Notes: generated from the letters alone by a model not told the origin. Positions 42,063-51,924 are shown, counted from the stretch's first letter. The stretch: DNA of 60,152 nucleotides from Phocaeicola intestinalis (GCF_014837065.1 NZ_JACSPP010000019.1:1-60152); one strand, 5' to 3'. Translations and numbers: made by a program.

Positions 42063-42265
42063 GCATCCATTTTGTGAAAATAAATTAGCACATTGCCTAT
42101 TATTCATTGGCACATTAAAATATCTGGTGAGAAAATGTACAATTTCATACCGCGCTTATTTTTCTTCCGGAAGTCTTAATTTGTAGTGTGAATTTCTGTA
42201 TTCTGCTTTTTTATTTCGCGTAATTCAGAGATTTTGCCTATTTTTGCAAACAAAACAAGTGTTGA

Positions 42266-43336
42266 ATGAGTGAAAAGAAGATATCCCTTTTGGGAAAAAC
42301 ACTGGGCGAGCTGACCGAAATCGTGACAAGCTTGGGAATGCCCAAGTTTACGGGGAAGCAGGTGGCACGCTGGATGTACGGGAGGAAGGTGGCTTCGATA
42401 GATGAAATGACCGACCTGTCGCTCAAGAACCGTGAACGGCTGAAGGAGATGTACGAGGTGGGGGCTTCTGCTCCGGTGCATGAGATGCGTTCGGTGGACG
42501 GCACGGTGAAATATCTGTTCCGTACGCCCGATAACAACTATATCGAGTCTGTTTATATTCCTGATGGCGAACGCGCTACGTTATGTGTGTCTTCACAGGT
42601 GGGATGCAAAATGAACTGCAAGTTCTGCATGACGGGTAAACAAGGCTTTTCGGGCAATCTGACCACTGCGCAAATCTTGAATCAGATTTATTCTATCCCT
42701 GAGCGGGACACACTGACCAATGTGGTGTTTATGGGGATGGGTGAGCCTATGGATAATCTGGATGCTGTGTTGCGGTCGCTGGAGGTGCTGACCGCAGACT
42801 ATGGTTATGCCTGGAGCCCGAAACGAATCACGGTTTCTACGGTAGGCCTGAGACGTGGAATGGAACGCTTCTTGAAAGAGAGCGATTGCCACCTGGCGGT
42901 AAGCATGCACTCGCCTTTCCCGGCACAACGTGGTGAACTGATGCCTGCCGAAAAGGCTTTTTCCATTCGTGAAATTGTCGACATGCTCCGGGGGTATGAC
43001 TTCAGCAAACAACGGCGCCTGTCGTTCGAATACATCGTTTTCGGCGGTGTGAACGATAATTTGGCATATGCCAAAGAACTGGTGAAGCTGGTGCGGGGAC
43101 TGGACTGCCGGGTCAACCTGATTCGTTTCCATGCGATTCCGGGGGTGGATTTGCAGGGAACCGATGCGGATACGATGCTGGCATTCCGCGATTATTTGAC
43201 CCGTCATGGGGTATTTGCCACCATTCGTGCTTCGCGGGGAGAAGATATTTTTGCTGCTTGCGGTATGCTTTCTACAGCAGAGAAACAGGCGGAAAGACAA
43301 CATGTACATAAAGACAAGACAAAAATCAATAAATAA
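42266..43336 (+). CDS. rlmN: 23S rRNA (adenine-2503-C2)-methyltransferase
   Basis: This 356-aa radical SAM enzyme methylates A2503 of 23S rRNA (and a tRNA adenine in some bacteria). The [4Fe-4S] motif CKMNCKFC places Cys at 114, 118 and 121. It is preceded by RATLCVSSQVG and followed by MTGKQGFSGNLTTAQILNQI. VFMGMGEPMDNLDAVLRSLE is the GEP SAM-binding motif. The catalytic C-terminal Cys is in IRASRGEDIFAACGML. All key residues are present. The gene is first in a run of eight on the plus strand, 9 bases before pdxA. Confidence 0.96.
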   Translation: MSEKKISLLGKTLGELTEIVTSLGMPKFTGKQVARWMYGRKVASIDEMTDLSLKNRERLKEMYEVGASAPVHEMRSVDGTVKYLFRTPDNNYIESVYIPDGERATLCVSSQVGCKMNCKFCMTGKQGFSGNLTTAQILNQIYSIPERDTLTNVVFMGMGEPMDNLDAVLRSLEVLTADYGYAWSPKRITVSTVGLRRGMERFLKESDCHLAVSMHSPFPAQRGELMPAEKAFSIREIVDMLRGYDFSKQRRLSFEYIVFGGVNDNLAYAKELVKLVRGLDCRVNLIRFHAIPGVDLQGTDADTMLAFRDYLTRHGVFATIRASRGEDIFAACGMLSTAEKQAERQHVHKDKTKINK

Positions 43337-43345
43337 GGAAATGAT

Positions 43346-44440
43346 ATGGAAGGACGTAAAATAAAGGTGGGTATCACCCACGGAGATATCAATGGGGTAG
43401 GTTATGAGGTGATTCTGAAAACCTTCTCCAATCCGGCGATGCTGGATTTGTGCACACCGGTCGTTTACGGTTCGCCCAAGGTGGCGGCTTATCACCGTAA
43501 AGCGATGGACTTGCCTGCCAATTTCAGTATCATAAGTTCGGCATCGGAAGCGCAAGACGGGCGTCTGAACATTGTCAGCTGTACTGATGAGGAATTGAAA
43601 GTGGAACTTTCGAAACCTACACCCGACGGAAGCCGTGCCGCACTCGATGCACTGGAAAGGGCTTCGGCTGAATATAGTGAAGGATTATTTGATGTGCTGG
43701 TGACGGCTCCTGCAAACCAGAATGCCGTACAGACGGAAGAGTATCCTTTCTCCGGCCATACTGCTTATTTGGAAGAACGCTTTGGCAAGGGTAGAAAAGC
43801 ACTGAAAATCTTGCTGAAGGATGATTTCCGGATGGCACTGGTGACTGGGCGTATCCCATTGAAAGAGGTATCTCCCAGGCTGACAAAAGAAGAGGTGATG
43901 GAAAAAATAGAAGTGTTCCACCGTTCGCTGAAGCAAGATTTCGGTATTGATAATCCGCGTATCGCCGTGTTTGCGCTGAACCCGCAGGCACAAAGCAATG
44001 TGCTTGTCGGTCTGGAAGAAGAACAGGCAATTGTTCCCGCCGTGGAAGCCATGACCAAACGGGGTATCTTATGCTACGGACCCTATGCCGCTGATACGTT
44101 TATGGGGTTGGGGTATTACCGGCACTTCGATGGGGTGTTGGCAATGTATTACGACCAGGGCGTGCTTCCTTTTATGACACTTGCCATGAATGAAGGAGTT
44201 TGCTATACCGCCGGCCTTTCCATTGTCCGCACGGCTCCGGTACACGATGCTGCATACGACCTGGCGGGGAAAGGTGTGGCTTCCGAGGATTCTTTCAGGC
44301 AAGCCATTTATGTGGCACTTGATGTGTTCCGCCGCCGGCAGATTGAAGAAGAAATCAATGCCCGCCCGTTGCGCAAGCAATATTACGAGAAACGTGACGA
44401 TAGCGATAAGCTGAAACTGGACACGGTAGAGGACGAATGA
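43346..44440 (+). CDS. pdxA: 4-hydroxythreonine-4-phosphate dehydrogenase
   Basis: This 364-aa enzyme of pyridoxal-phosphate synthesis starts KVGITHGDINGVGYEVILKT, the Bacteroides form of the PdxA N-terminus. Metal-ligand and substrate regions include FSGHTAYLEERFGK, with the first His, and DGVLAMYYDQGVLPFMTLA. The C-terminal block is YTAGLSIVRTAPVHDAAYDL, with another His. It oxidises 4-phospho-hydroxythreonine with NAD. The gene overlaps the next (ATGA, 4 bases). It is probably the housekeeping PdxA, though its place at the head of a lipid-like cluster leaves a special role open. Confidence 0.93.
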   Translation: MEGRKIKVGITHGDINGVGYEVILKTFSNPAMLDLCTPVVYGSPKVAAYHRKAMDLPANFSIISSASEAQDGRLNIVSCTDEELKVELSKPTPDGSRAALDALERASAEYSEGLFDVLVTAPANQNAVQTEEYPFSGHTAYLEERFGKGRKALKILLKDDFRMALVTGRIPLKEVSPRLTKEEVMEKIEVFHRSLKQDFGIDNPRIAVFALNPQAQSNVLVGLEEEQAIVPAVEAMTKRGILCYGPYAADTFMGLGYYRHFDGVLAMYYDQGVLPFMTLAMNEGVCYTAGLSIVRTAPVHDAAYDLAGKGVASEDSFRQAIYVALDVFRRRQIEEEINARPLRKQYYEKRDDSDKLKLDTVEDE

Positions 44441-45150
44441 ATATGAAGTTTGCAATTATAGCGGCTGGAGAGGGGACCCGATTGTCACAAGAAGGCGTCC
44501 GGTTGCCCAAACCTTTGGTACAGCTGAATGGGAGAGCGATGATAGATCGCCTGATACATATATTTATGCAGAACGGTGCCGAAGAGGTAGTGGTCGTCAT
44601 TAACAATGAATCACCTTTGACAAAGGCGCATTTGACAGAACTGGAAAAGCATTCAGACATTCCGTTGAGGGTGGTCGTCAAGACCACTCCCAGCTCGATG
44701 CACAGTTTCCACGAGTTGAGTCCTTATCTGAAAGAAGACCGTTTTTGCCTGACCACCGTAGATACTGTTTTCCGGGAAGATGAGTTTTCCCGCTTCATCG
44801 AAGCTTTCAAAGTTTCGGATAAAGATGGGCTGATGGCGGTTACGGATTATGTTGATGATGAGAAGCCGCTATATATCGGTACCGATACCGATTTGAACAT
44901 TACCGGTTTTTATGACATGCCCATGCCTGGTATGAAATACATTTCAGGAGGCATTTACTGCCTGACTCCCCAAGCCATCGGCACTTTGGAGCATTGCATT
45001 TGTTCAGGTATGTCGCGTATGCGTAATTTTCAGCGGCAGTTGGTGAGCGACGGATTACGCTTGGAAGCATATCCGTTTTCGAAAATTCTGGACGTAGACC
45101 ATGCTGCAGATATCCCAAAGGCAGAAGCATTTTTGAATGAAGTACATTGA
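44437..45150 (+). CDS. Nucleotidyltransferase of the CDP-alcohol operon
   Basis: This 237-aa NTP-transferase has FAIIAAGEGTRLSQEGVRLP and then KPLVQLNGRAMIDRLI, giving the NTP-binding loop and Lys. FCLTTVDTVFREDEFSRF holds the metal-binding Asp. SGGIYCLTPQAIG is the product-side block. It should activate a phosphorylated polyol or sugar with CTP or UTP. The nearby CDP-alcohol transferase (46071-47021) makes CTP the likely choice, as in the IPCT/DIPPS pair for inositol phosphodiesters. That link is inferred. It overlaps pdxA by 4 bases. Confidence 0.8.
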   Translation: MNMKFAIIAAGEGTRLSQEGVRLPKPLVQLNGRAMIDRLIHIFMQNGAEEVVVVINNESPLTKAHLTELEKHSDIPLRVVVKTTPSSMHSFHELSPYLKEDRFCLTTVDTVFREDEFSRFIEAFKVSDKDGLMAVTDYVDDEKPLYIGTDTDLNITGFYDMPMPGMKYISGGIYCLTPQAIGTLEHCICSGMSRMRNFQRQLVSDGLRLEAYPFSKILDVDHAADIPKAEAFLNEVH

Positions 45151-45197
45151 TGGGAGCTGTATATACTCCCAAAAATAAAGAGAGAAGCGCATAAGTC

Positions 45198-46067
45198 ATG
45201 CAACACGAGGAGAGAAGAATCCAGCTTATTGGAGTGAGTCGTGGAAACCAGTTTTCACCCAATCATATCAATAATGATGCGGCTATTTTGATGAAGACAG
45301 CTGAAAAGCTGGGGAAAAAAGGCTGTGAGGTGAAACTGTTTTCAGAAACAGAGTTCGTACAACGGCGTATTCAGGCAGAATTCATTTTCAATATGGCACG
45401 CGACCATGCCACCATTCCATATTTGAAAGAACTGGAAAAGACAGGTAGTCTGGTTATTAATTCAGGACAGGGAATCGAGAATTGCATTCGCCAGCCGATG
45501 ACCGAGATTTTAATGTATTACGGCATTCCACATCCCAAAAGTTATATCATTCCTACTGATCAGGGATTTACGCTTGATTTGTTTCCCTGTTGGATTAAAC
45601 GGGGTGATTCACATGCTATGGTGAAAGAAGACGTGGTCTATGTAGAATGTAGGGAGGAGGCAAATATTGTTCTTGCTGATTTCCGGAACCGTGGGATACC
45701 GAGGGCAGTAGTCAACGAACATCTGGTAGGAGACTTGGTGAAGTTTTACGGGGTGAAGAATACCGATTTTTTCTATTCGTTTTATCCTACCGAACAATCG
45801 CATAGCAAATATGGACTGGAAGCCATTAATGGGAAGGCACGCGGTTTCCCGTTTTGTCTGGACAAACTGAAAAATTATGCCAACCGGGCGGCAGAGGTGC
45901 TCCAGGTACCTGTTTATGGAGGCGATTGTGTAGTAGGTCCGACGGGCGAAATCCGTATCATTGATTTCAATGACTGGCCAAGCTTTGCACCTTGTTGTGA
46001 GGAGGCGTCAACAGAAATAGCCGGTTATATTTACAATTGTATCATTGCCAAACAGAACAGCCATTAA
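45198..46067 (+). CDS. ATP-grasp-like enzyme of unknown substrate
   Basis: This 289-aa protein has an ATP-grasp-type layout. The N-terminal part resembles a pre-ATP-grasp fold (IQLIGVSRGNQFSPNHINND, LVINSGQGIENCIRQPMTEI). The middle has PCWIKRGDSHAMVKEDVVYV with the Lys that would contact ATP. The C-terminal metal site GGDCVVGPTGEIRIIDFNDW supplies the Asp and Asn typical of this class. Such enzymes ligate a carboxylate to an amine or similar group through an acyl-phosphate. No family name is evident. It lies between the nucleotidyltransferase and the CDP-alcohol transferase, with 47 and 3 base gaps. Confidence 0.7.
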   Translation: MQHEERRIQLIGVSRGNQFSPNHINNDAAILMKTAEKLGKKGCEVKLFSETEFVQRRIQAEFIFNMARDHATIPYLKELEKTGSLVINSGQGIENCIRQPMTEILMYYGIPHPKSYIIPTDQGFTLDLFPCWIKRGDSHAMVKEDVVYVECREEANIVLADFRNRGIPRAVVNEHLVGDLVKFYGVKNTDFFYSFYPTEQSHSKYGLEAINGKARGFPFCLDKLKNYANRAAEVLQVPVYGGDCVVGPTGEIRIIDFNDWPSFAPCCEEASTEIAGYIYNCIIAKQNSH

Positions 46068-46070
46068 GAG

Positions 46071-47021
46071 ATGAGTACAGAAAAGAAAGGATTGAAAGCC
46101 TCTTTCAAGTCAATGGATACGGAAGAGTTTCTGGATATATATTTTAACCGTCCGATAGGTTATGCCTGGGCGTTGTTTTTCAGGCATTTCGATGTACACC
46201 CTAATGTAGTGACTATTTTGTCGATTCTGTTGGGCATAGGGGCAGGAATCATGTTTTATTATCCGGACTTGAAACATACGCTTGCCGGCATAATCTTGCT
46301 CATGTGGGCAAACCATTATGATAGCTGCGACGGGCAATTGGCACGTATGACTGGTAAAAAGACGCGTTGGGGACGCATGTTGGACGGATTTGCAGGCGAC
46401 CTTTGGTTTATAGCCATTTATTTCACTATTTGTTTGCGTCTTACCTGCCAACCTTTGCCGTTAGGCATAGGCAGTAGTGACGGAATGGTATGGGGAGCAG
46501 GCATTTGGATAATAGCCGCCTTGTCGGGGACACTCTGTCATAGCCGGCAATGTGCATTGGCAGATTATTACCGTAATATCCATTTGTTTTTCCTGAAAGG
46601 GAAAGCAGGAAGCGAACTGGATAACTTCAAGCAACAGCGGGATTTGTTTTATAGCCTTCCCTGGAAAGGAAATTTCTGGTGGAAAGCTTTTCTGTATTTT
46701 TATGGCAATTATACCCGGAAACAAGAACGCATGACCCCGAATTTCCAACGTTTTTATGCCTTTATACAGCAGAAATATGGTGATGATATTCCCGGTACAT
46801 TGCGCAACGAGTTCCGCTCTTTAAGTCTGCCACTGATGAAATATGCCAATATCCTCACGTTCAACACACGTGCCATTGTGCTTTATGTATCGTTGCTTAT
46901 GGGTGAACCGTGGGTATATTTTATATTTGAAATGACAGTTATGACTATCCTTTTTATCTATATGCGCCATCGCCACGAGGCTTTGAGTGCCTATCTGTAT
47001 CATAAATACGCTCGACAATGA
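46071..47021 (+). CDS. CDP-alcohol phosphatidyltransferase family protein
   Basis: This 316-aa integral membrane enzyme has the CDP-alcohol transferase signature D-G-x2-A-R-x8-G-x3-D-x3-D, seen as YDSCDGQLARMTGK followed by TRWGRMLDGFAGDLW (about residues 82-112). It has about six membrane segments. The family joins a CDP-activated alcohol to another alcohol, making phospholipids or phosphodiesters. Here the donor may be provided by the nucleotidyltransferase two genes upstream. The central insertion after residue 165 and the long C-terminal part are unlike the short PgsA/PssA enzymes. It overlaps the next gene by 4 bases. Confidence 0.9.
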   Translation: MSTEKKGLKASFKSMDTEEFLDIYFNRPIGYAWALFFRHFDVHPNVVTILSILLGIGAGIMFYYPDLKHTLAGIILLMWANHYDSCDGQLARMTGKKTRWGRMLDGFAGDLWFIAIYFTICLRLTCQPLPLGIGSSDGMVWGAGIWIIAALSGTLCHSRQCALADYYRNIHLFFLKGKAGSELDNFKQQRDLFYSLPWKGNFWWKAFLYFYGNYTRKQERMTPNFQRFYAFIQQKYGDDIPGTLRNEFRSLSLPLMKYANILTFNTRAIVLYVSLLMGEPWVYFIFEMTVMTILFIYMRHRHEALSAYLYHKYARQ

Positions 47022-48022
47022 AAGAAAAAGCCCGTAACATATTTTGGTTTTTCGGTATCTTTGCCATTGTGGTGATGCTCTGCACATTTGATATGGACTA
47101 CAATGAGTTGTGGAAAAATCTGCGTAGGGCAGGGATATGGCTTCCTGCTGTCATTTTCCTGTGGGTGTTTATCTATTACCTGAATGCATGGGCATGGTAT
47201 GTGATTATCTGCGACGGGAAGAGTGGAAAAGTTCCTTTCAGACAAGTTTATAAACTGACTATCTCCGGTTTTGCCTTGAATTACGCAACACCGGTAGGGC
47301 TGATGGGAGGGGAGCCTTACCGTATCATGGAACTTAGCTCGTATGTGGGGGGAAGCAAAGCTACTTCTTCCGTAATATTATATGCCATGATGCATATCTT
47401 TTCGCATTTCTGGTTTTGGCTTGTATCGGCTGTGCTTTATGTGCTTTTTGAACCGATGAACTGGGGGGTAGGTATTCTGCTGGCTGTGGTTGTAGCGTTC
47501 TGTTCTCTGGCGATTTATTTCTTTATGAAAGGTTACCGGAACGGGATGGCGGTACGTGCACTGAACTGGTTATCGCACGTGCCTTTTGTAAAGAAGTGGG
47601 CAAAGCGGTTCTGCGTGGAAAAGAAAGATACGCTGGAACGGATAGATGCACAAATAGCAGAATTGCACAAACAGCGGAAAAGTACGTTCTATATTTCGTT
47701 GGGACTGGAGTTCTCGGCACGGATTGTGGGCTGCCTGGAAGTCTATTTCATTCTAAACATCCTGACTGCTGATGTCAGTTTCTTGGCTTGTATTTTGATT
47801 ATGGCATTCACTTCGCTCTTTGCCAATTTATTTTTCTTCTCGCCCATGCAGCTGGGAGCTCGCGAAGGAGGATTTGTCCTGGCAACCGGAGGACTTGCCA
47901 TTCCAGGTGCATTCGGTATCTATACCGGACTGATAGCTCGGGTGCGGGAGTTGTTTTGGATTATGATAGGAGTGTTGCTGATGAAGGTTGGCAACTGTAA
48001 AAATGAAAAGAAAAATGAGTGA
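47018..48022 (+). CDS. YbhN/LPG-synthase-TM-like membrane protein (UPF0104)
   Basis: This 334-aa membrane protein has about eight segments of the type found in the N-terminal half of lysylphosphatidylglycerol synthase (flippase domain). Marker blocks are INYLNAWAWYVII-like IYYLNAWAWYVIICDG, ISGFALNYATPVGLMGGEPYR (about 85-105) and FFFSPMQLGAREGGFVLATG near 277. UPF0104 proteins are thought to move lipids or lipid-linked sugars across the membrane. Next to a CDP-alcohol transferase it could flip that enzyme's product. It overlaps both neighbours. Confidence 0.85.
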   Translation: MKEKARNIFWFFGIFAIVVMLCTFDMDYNELWKNLRRAGIWLPAVIFLWVFIYYLNAWAWYVIICDGKSGKVPFRQVYKLTISGFALNYATPVGLMGGEPYRIMELSSYVGGSKATSSVILYAMMHIFSHFWFWLVSAVLYVLFEPMNWGVGILLAVVVAFCSLAIYFFMKGYRNGMAVRALNWLSHVPFVKKWAKRFCVEKKDTLERIDAQIAELHKQRKSTFYISLGLEFSARIVGCLEVYFILNILTADVSFLACILIMAFTSLFANLFFFSPMQLGAREGGFVLATGGLAIPGAFGIYTGLIARVRELFWIMIGVLLMKVGNCKNEKKNE

Positions 48023-48740
48023 AAAATTAATTGATATACAGGGTATCATCTTCGATTACGGAGGGACTATTGATACCAATGGCCGTCATTGGGCAGAAGT
48101 TTTATGGGAAAAGTATAAGACTTTTGACGTACCAGTCAGCAAACCGGAATTCCGTGAGGCATATGTATATGGTGAACGGACACTGGCACACAAACAATTG
48201 ATAAAACCGGAATACGGCTTTCATGAAGTGCTTTCGGTCAAAACCCGTATTCAAGTGGATTATTTGATTGATAAAGGGGTCTTGTCGCGTACGAAAGCCG
48301 ATAAATACGACTATGCAACACGTATAGCCGACAGTTGCTATAGGTATGTATGGGACGTATTACAGCGGACCCGTCCGGTTTTACAAACTCTGTCAAAACG
48401 GTATAAGCTGGTTTTGGTTTCCAATTTTTACGGAAACATTCAGGCGGTTTTGAAAGATTTCGGTCTGTCCGAAAGCTTTTCGGCCATTATAGAGTCATCG
48501 GTGGTAGGGGTACGCAAGCCCGATCCAGCCATTTACCAGTTAGGAATAGACGCTATGGGATTTCCGGCAGATAAGGTTTTGGCAGTAGGTGATTCGTATC
48601 CGAAAGATGTTGTCCCAGCCAAGCATATAGGATGCCGGGTGGCGTGGTTGAAAGGAGAAAGTTGGGACGAAGATGCAAACGAATCATTACCCGACCTGAT
48701 TATAACTGATTTACCCGAATTATTAACTTATTTATTATAA
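48015..48740 (+). CDS. HAD-superfamily hydrolase
   Basis: This 241-aa protein has motif I as GIIFDYGGTIDTNG, with a nucleophilic Asp. The usual second Asp of DxD is Gly, which is found in dehalogenase-like and some phosphatase members. Motif II is LVLVSNFYGNIQAVL and motif III/IV is VGVRKPDPAIYQLG and KVLAVGDSYPKDVVPAKHIG. The cap is alpha-helical (C1 type). Start 48015 (ATGAGTGA overlap) fits the fold best; 48003 and 47988 are in-frame alternatives. It probably removes a phosphate from an intermediate or product of the operon. Confidence 0.83.
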   Translation: MSEKLIDIQGIIFDYGGTIDTNGRHWAEVLWEKYKTFDVPVSKPEFREAYVYGERTLAHKQLIKPEYGFHEVLSVKTRIQVDYLIDKGVLSRTKADKYDYATRIADSCYRYVWDVLQRTRPVLQTLSKRYKLVLVSNFYGNIQAVLKDFGLSESFSAIIESSVVGVRKPDPAIYQLGIDAMGFPADKVLAVGDSYPKDVVPAKHIGCRVAWLKGESWDEDANESLPDLIITDLPELLTYLL

Positions 48741-48751
48741 TAAAGATATCC

Positions 48752-49969
48752 ATGGATAAACAACGGACTGTATTGGTCGACAAGCAGTATTTCCTGCCTT
48801 TCGTCCTGTTGACTTCACTTTTTTTCTTGTGGGGATTTGCCCACGCCATATTGGACGTATTAAACAAACATTTCCAGGAGATGCTGGACATTTCGAAGAC
48901 TCATTCGGCATTGATTCAGGCAATGATGTATATGGGATATTTCGTAATGGCTATCCCGGCCGGATTATTCATCAACCGGTTCGGATACCGGAGCGGGGTA
49001 GTGTTCGGCTTGCTGCTTTATGGCATAGGGTCATTGTTGTTCATTCCCGGACAATATTTTGTTTCGTTCAATGCTTTTCTCTTCGCTTTGTTCGTTATCG
49101 GTTGCGGACTGACTTTCCTGGAAACGGCAGCCAATCCTTATGTCACCGAACTGGGTGCAAAAGAAACGGCGGCGAGCCGTTTGAACTTTGCTCAGTCGTT
49201 CAACGGACTGGGGTGTATCTGTGCACCGTTGTTGGTGGGTTGGTTCCTTTTTTCCGAAACCAAAGAACATCCCAACAGCGTAGCTTTTCCTTATGCTTGC
49301 ATGGGGATATTGGTGCTTTTTGTGGCAAGTATATTCTTGCGGGTAAAACTTCCCGAAATCAGGCATGAGGCAGAGGTGGACAAAGAAGGACATCGGGTGG
49401 GGCTATGGTCGCACCGGCTGTTTATCTTCGGGTTGATAGCCTTGTTCGCTTATGAGGTGGCGGAAATCTCCATCAATAGTTTCTTTATCAATTACGTGGT
49501 AGAACAGCGGTGGATGGACGCCCGTTATGCTTCGCTGGTTCTTTCTTTCGGCGGGCTGGGACTGTTTATGTTGGGGCGTTTCTCCGGAAGCTGGATTATG
49601 CAGCGTGTCAGTGCCGAACGGATGTTGTTCTGGTGTGCTACGGGTACGGTACTGACCACTACGGTGGTATTGTTCGACCTTGGTATCGTTTCTCTCATCG
49701 CCCTGCTGTGTGGGTATGCGTTCGAGGCGATTATGTTCCCCACTATCTTTGCTCTTTCACTGAAAGGGCTGGGCATCCATACCAAGCGTGCCTCTTCTTT
49801 CCTGATGATGTCGCCTGTGGGAGGTGTGGTAGGTCCGTTGCTGATGGGAGTGGTGGCAGACCATACCGACTCCATGGTTTGGGCGTTCGTAGTGCCTTGG
49901 GTGGCATATGTCGTGGTGTGGTTTTATGCACGGAAAATGCTTTCACAGCGTATCACCCTCTCTAAGTAA
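48752..49969 (+). CDS. FucP-type sugar MFS transporter
   Basis: This 405-aa transporter has twelve membrane segments and the FucP/GlcP block FVLLTSLFFLWGFAHAILDV, followed by LNKHFQEMLDISKTHSALIQ near residues 35-54. FLETAANPYVTELGAKETAA supplies the NPY motif. It takes up a sugar or polyol with protons. It follows the HAD gene by 11 bases and is probably the last gene of the operon. The transported substrate may be the alcohol used by the cluster. Fucose is only the type-member substrate. Confidence 0.88.
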   Translation: MDKQRTVLVDKQYFLPFVLLTSLFFLWGFAHAILDVLNKHFQEMLDISKTHSALIQAMMYMGYFVMAIPAGLFINRFGYRSGVVFGLLLYGIGSLLFIPGQYFVSFNAFLFALFVIGCGLTFLETAANPYVTELGAKETAASRLNFAQSFNGLGCICAPLLVGWFLFSETKEHPNSVAFPYACMGILVLFVASIFLRVKLPEIRHEAEVDKEGHRVGLWSHRLFIFGLIALFAYEVAEISINSFFINYVVEQRWMDARYASLVLSFGGLGLFMLGRFSGSWIMQRVSAERMLFWCATGTVLTTTVVLFDLGIVSLIALLCGYAFEAIMFPTIFALSLKGLGIHTKRASSFLMMSPVGGVVGPLLMGVVADHTDSMVWAFVVPWVAYVVVWFYARKMLSQRITLSK

Positions 49970-50051
49970 AGATATATTCAGCAACTCCGTGATAGGGGAA
50001 TGGCTATGTGAAAAAGCATGTTCTCGATGAGGGGCTGTATTGGGGACTCAT

Positions 50052-50152
50052 AAAAAAGGCGTGAGGCCTGTCTGTAGTTCATTCAAACTGAGGCATCGCC
50101 AAACGCCTGTCCTAAAATGAACATACAGACAATGCTGTCACGCCGTTTTTTT
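50052..50152. terminator. Long bidirectional terminator hairpin
   Basis: AAAAAAGGCGTGAGGCCTGT and then CTGTAGTTCATT pair with AATGAACATACAG and ACAATGCTGTCACGCCGTTT TTT further right, with few mismatches. It has an A run on the left and a T run on the right, so it works in both directions between the MFS gene and the convergent 97-aa gene. Confidence 0.88.
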
Positions 50153-50177
50153 AGTATACTCTTCCACTGCGTAGACA

Positions 50178-50471
50178 TCATTTGAGGAGCAAAGGCAAGT
50201 CGGTTATGAAGATGGCAGACAAATAGGTGAGGGCATAAAATAAGCATACGATGATGAAACACCAGCGTGCCACGGGGTAAAGCGGATGGGGGTTTTGACC
50301 GGCTTTGGGCCGCATGCGGCTGATAAGTGCAAGTACACTGGTGATGAACAGTAGCAGGTGGATGAGGCGGTAACTCAGGTCGCCCGTCCATACGGTATTG
50401 GTTTTTGCCAGATTGACGATGCCAATGACATATATCGCTGCAAAGATAAAAAGTTTGATAACTGTCTGCAT
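50178..50471 (-). CDS. Small membrane protein of unknown role
   Basis: This 97-aa protein has three clear hydrophobic segments: VIKLFIFAAIYVIGIVNLA, LIHLLLFITSVLALISRM and WCFIIVCLFYALTYLSAIFI. It has short charged loops including RPKAGQNPHPLYP. I do not recognise a family. It probably sits in the inner membrane. It is convergent with the MFS operon and separated from it by the long terminator. Its upstream side has a hairpin and 16-base tandem repeats. Confidence 0.65.
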   Translation of the reverse strand: MQTVIKLFIFAAIYVIGIVNLAKTNTVWTGDLSYRLIHLLLFITSVLALISRMRPKAGQNPHPLYPVARWCFIIVCLFYALTYLSAIFITDLPLLLK

Positions 50472-50568
50472 AATTCTTGTTTTAGGGGTTTGTAAAAAAA
50501 TCGTGCCAAGATATAAATAAAATCATTACCCCGCAAGCCGGACAAGATATTTTATGGCTCGCGGGGGA

Positions 50569-50614
50569 TATTTATATCTGCAGGTATTTATATCTGCAGG
50601 TATTTATATCTGCA
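50569..50614. repeat. Three tandem copies of TATTTATATCTGCAGG
   Basis: Units begin at 50569, 50585 and 50601; the last ends TGCATC in place of TGCAGG. It lies about 100 bases upstream of the 97-aa membrane protein gene. Variation in copy number would alter spacing in its upstream region. Confidence 0.85.
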
Positions 50615-50751
50615 TCGCTATTTTCAGATAGTTGCAACGATATATAAGTTGTTTCGTGTAAGATTATTAATCTTGCATGGAAAGGACATTATCTTCTTAT
50701 CAAGGCGGTTGTACAATTTGTCTTTTGAAAGATAAGAGCTTGATAGAATAT

Positions 50752-50846
50752 GAGAAGAAACTGTTTTGAATTTCTCCCAAAGCACACACGAAAACGGATA
50801 CATCAAGCCAAGAAAAACTTTTTGGAGAAATTCAAAACAGCTTCTC
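50752..50846. repeat. 29-base inverted repeat downstream of the SASA esterase gene
   Basis: GAGAAGAAACTGTTTTGAAT plus TTCTCCCAAAG pairs with CTTTTTGGAGAAATTCAAAA plus CAGCTTCTC, with about three mismatches, around a 35-base loop. A further partial copy, AAAACAGTTTCTT, follows at 50847-50859. It lies 30-124 bases after the esterase stop on the minus strand, so it may end that transcript. The size also fits a small MITE-like element. Confidence 0.7.
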
Positions 50847-50875
50847 AAAACAGTTTCTTGCATTCGTATAGTTTC

Positions 50876-51811
<936 letters not shown>

Positions 51812-51924
51812 TTATACTAACCAAGGCAAAGTTATAAGTTTTTTTGGAATATATGTCTTATCGCTTACATCTTTCAAAGAAAATGTTTATCTTTCTTGCC
51901 AGAAAATTTATCGAAAGAATCCAT

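Larger units (their letters stand above)
41146..42265. other. 1.1-kb gene-free region with repeats and a structured RNA candidate
   Basis: No protein gene is credible here. The first half has three copies of TTGTAAGGATTGTAA and a 55-base block of A/T only near 41497-41552. It also has a set of near-repeated CCATTGCC/TTGTCCATTGCC words at 41745-41790. The second half has a promoter and a GC-richer structured RNA candidate (separate entries). About 200 bases of AT-rich sequence precede rlmN. Confidence 0.75.
50472..50875. other. Intergenic region with tandem repeats and an inverted repeat
   Basis: Near 50529-50566 CCCCGCAAGCC pairs with GGCTCGCGGGG. Three units of TATTTATATCTGCAGG lie at 50569-50614. 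A larger inverted repeat follows at 50752-50846. A 79-codon minus frame across it is AT-biased and not protein-like. Confidence 0.65.

Noticed and set aside
50624..50863. A 79-codon minus-strand frame upstream of the esterase end
   Set aside because: It runs through an inverted repeat, has AT-driven composition and no family features. The inverted repeat explains the sequence better.
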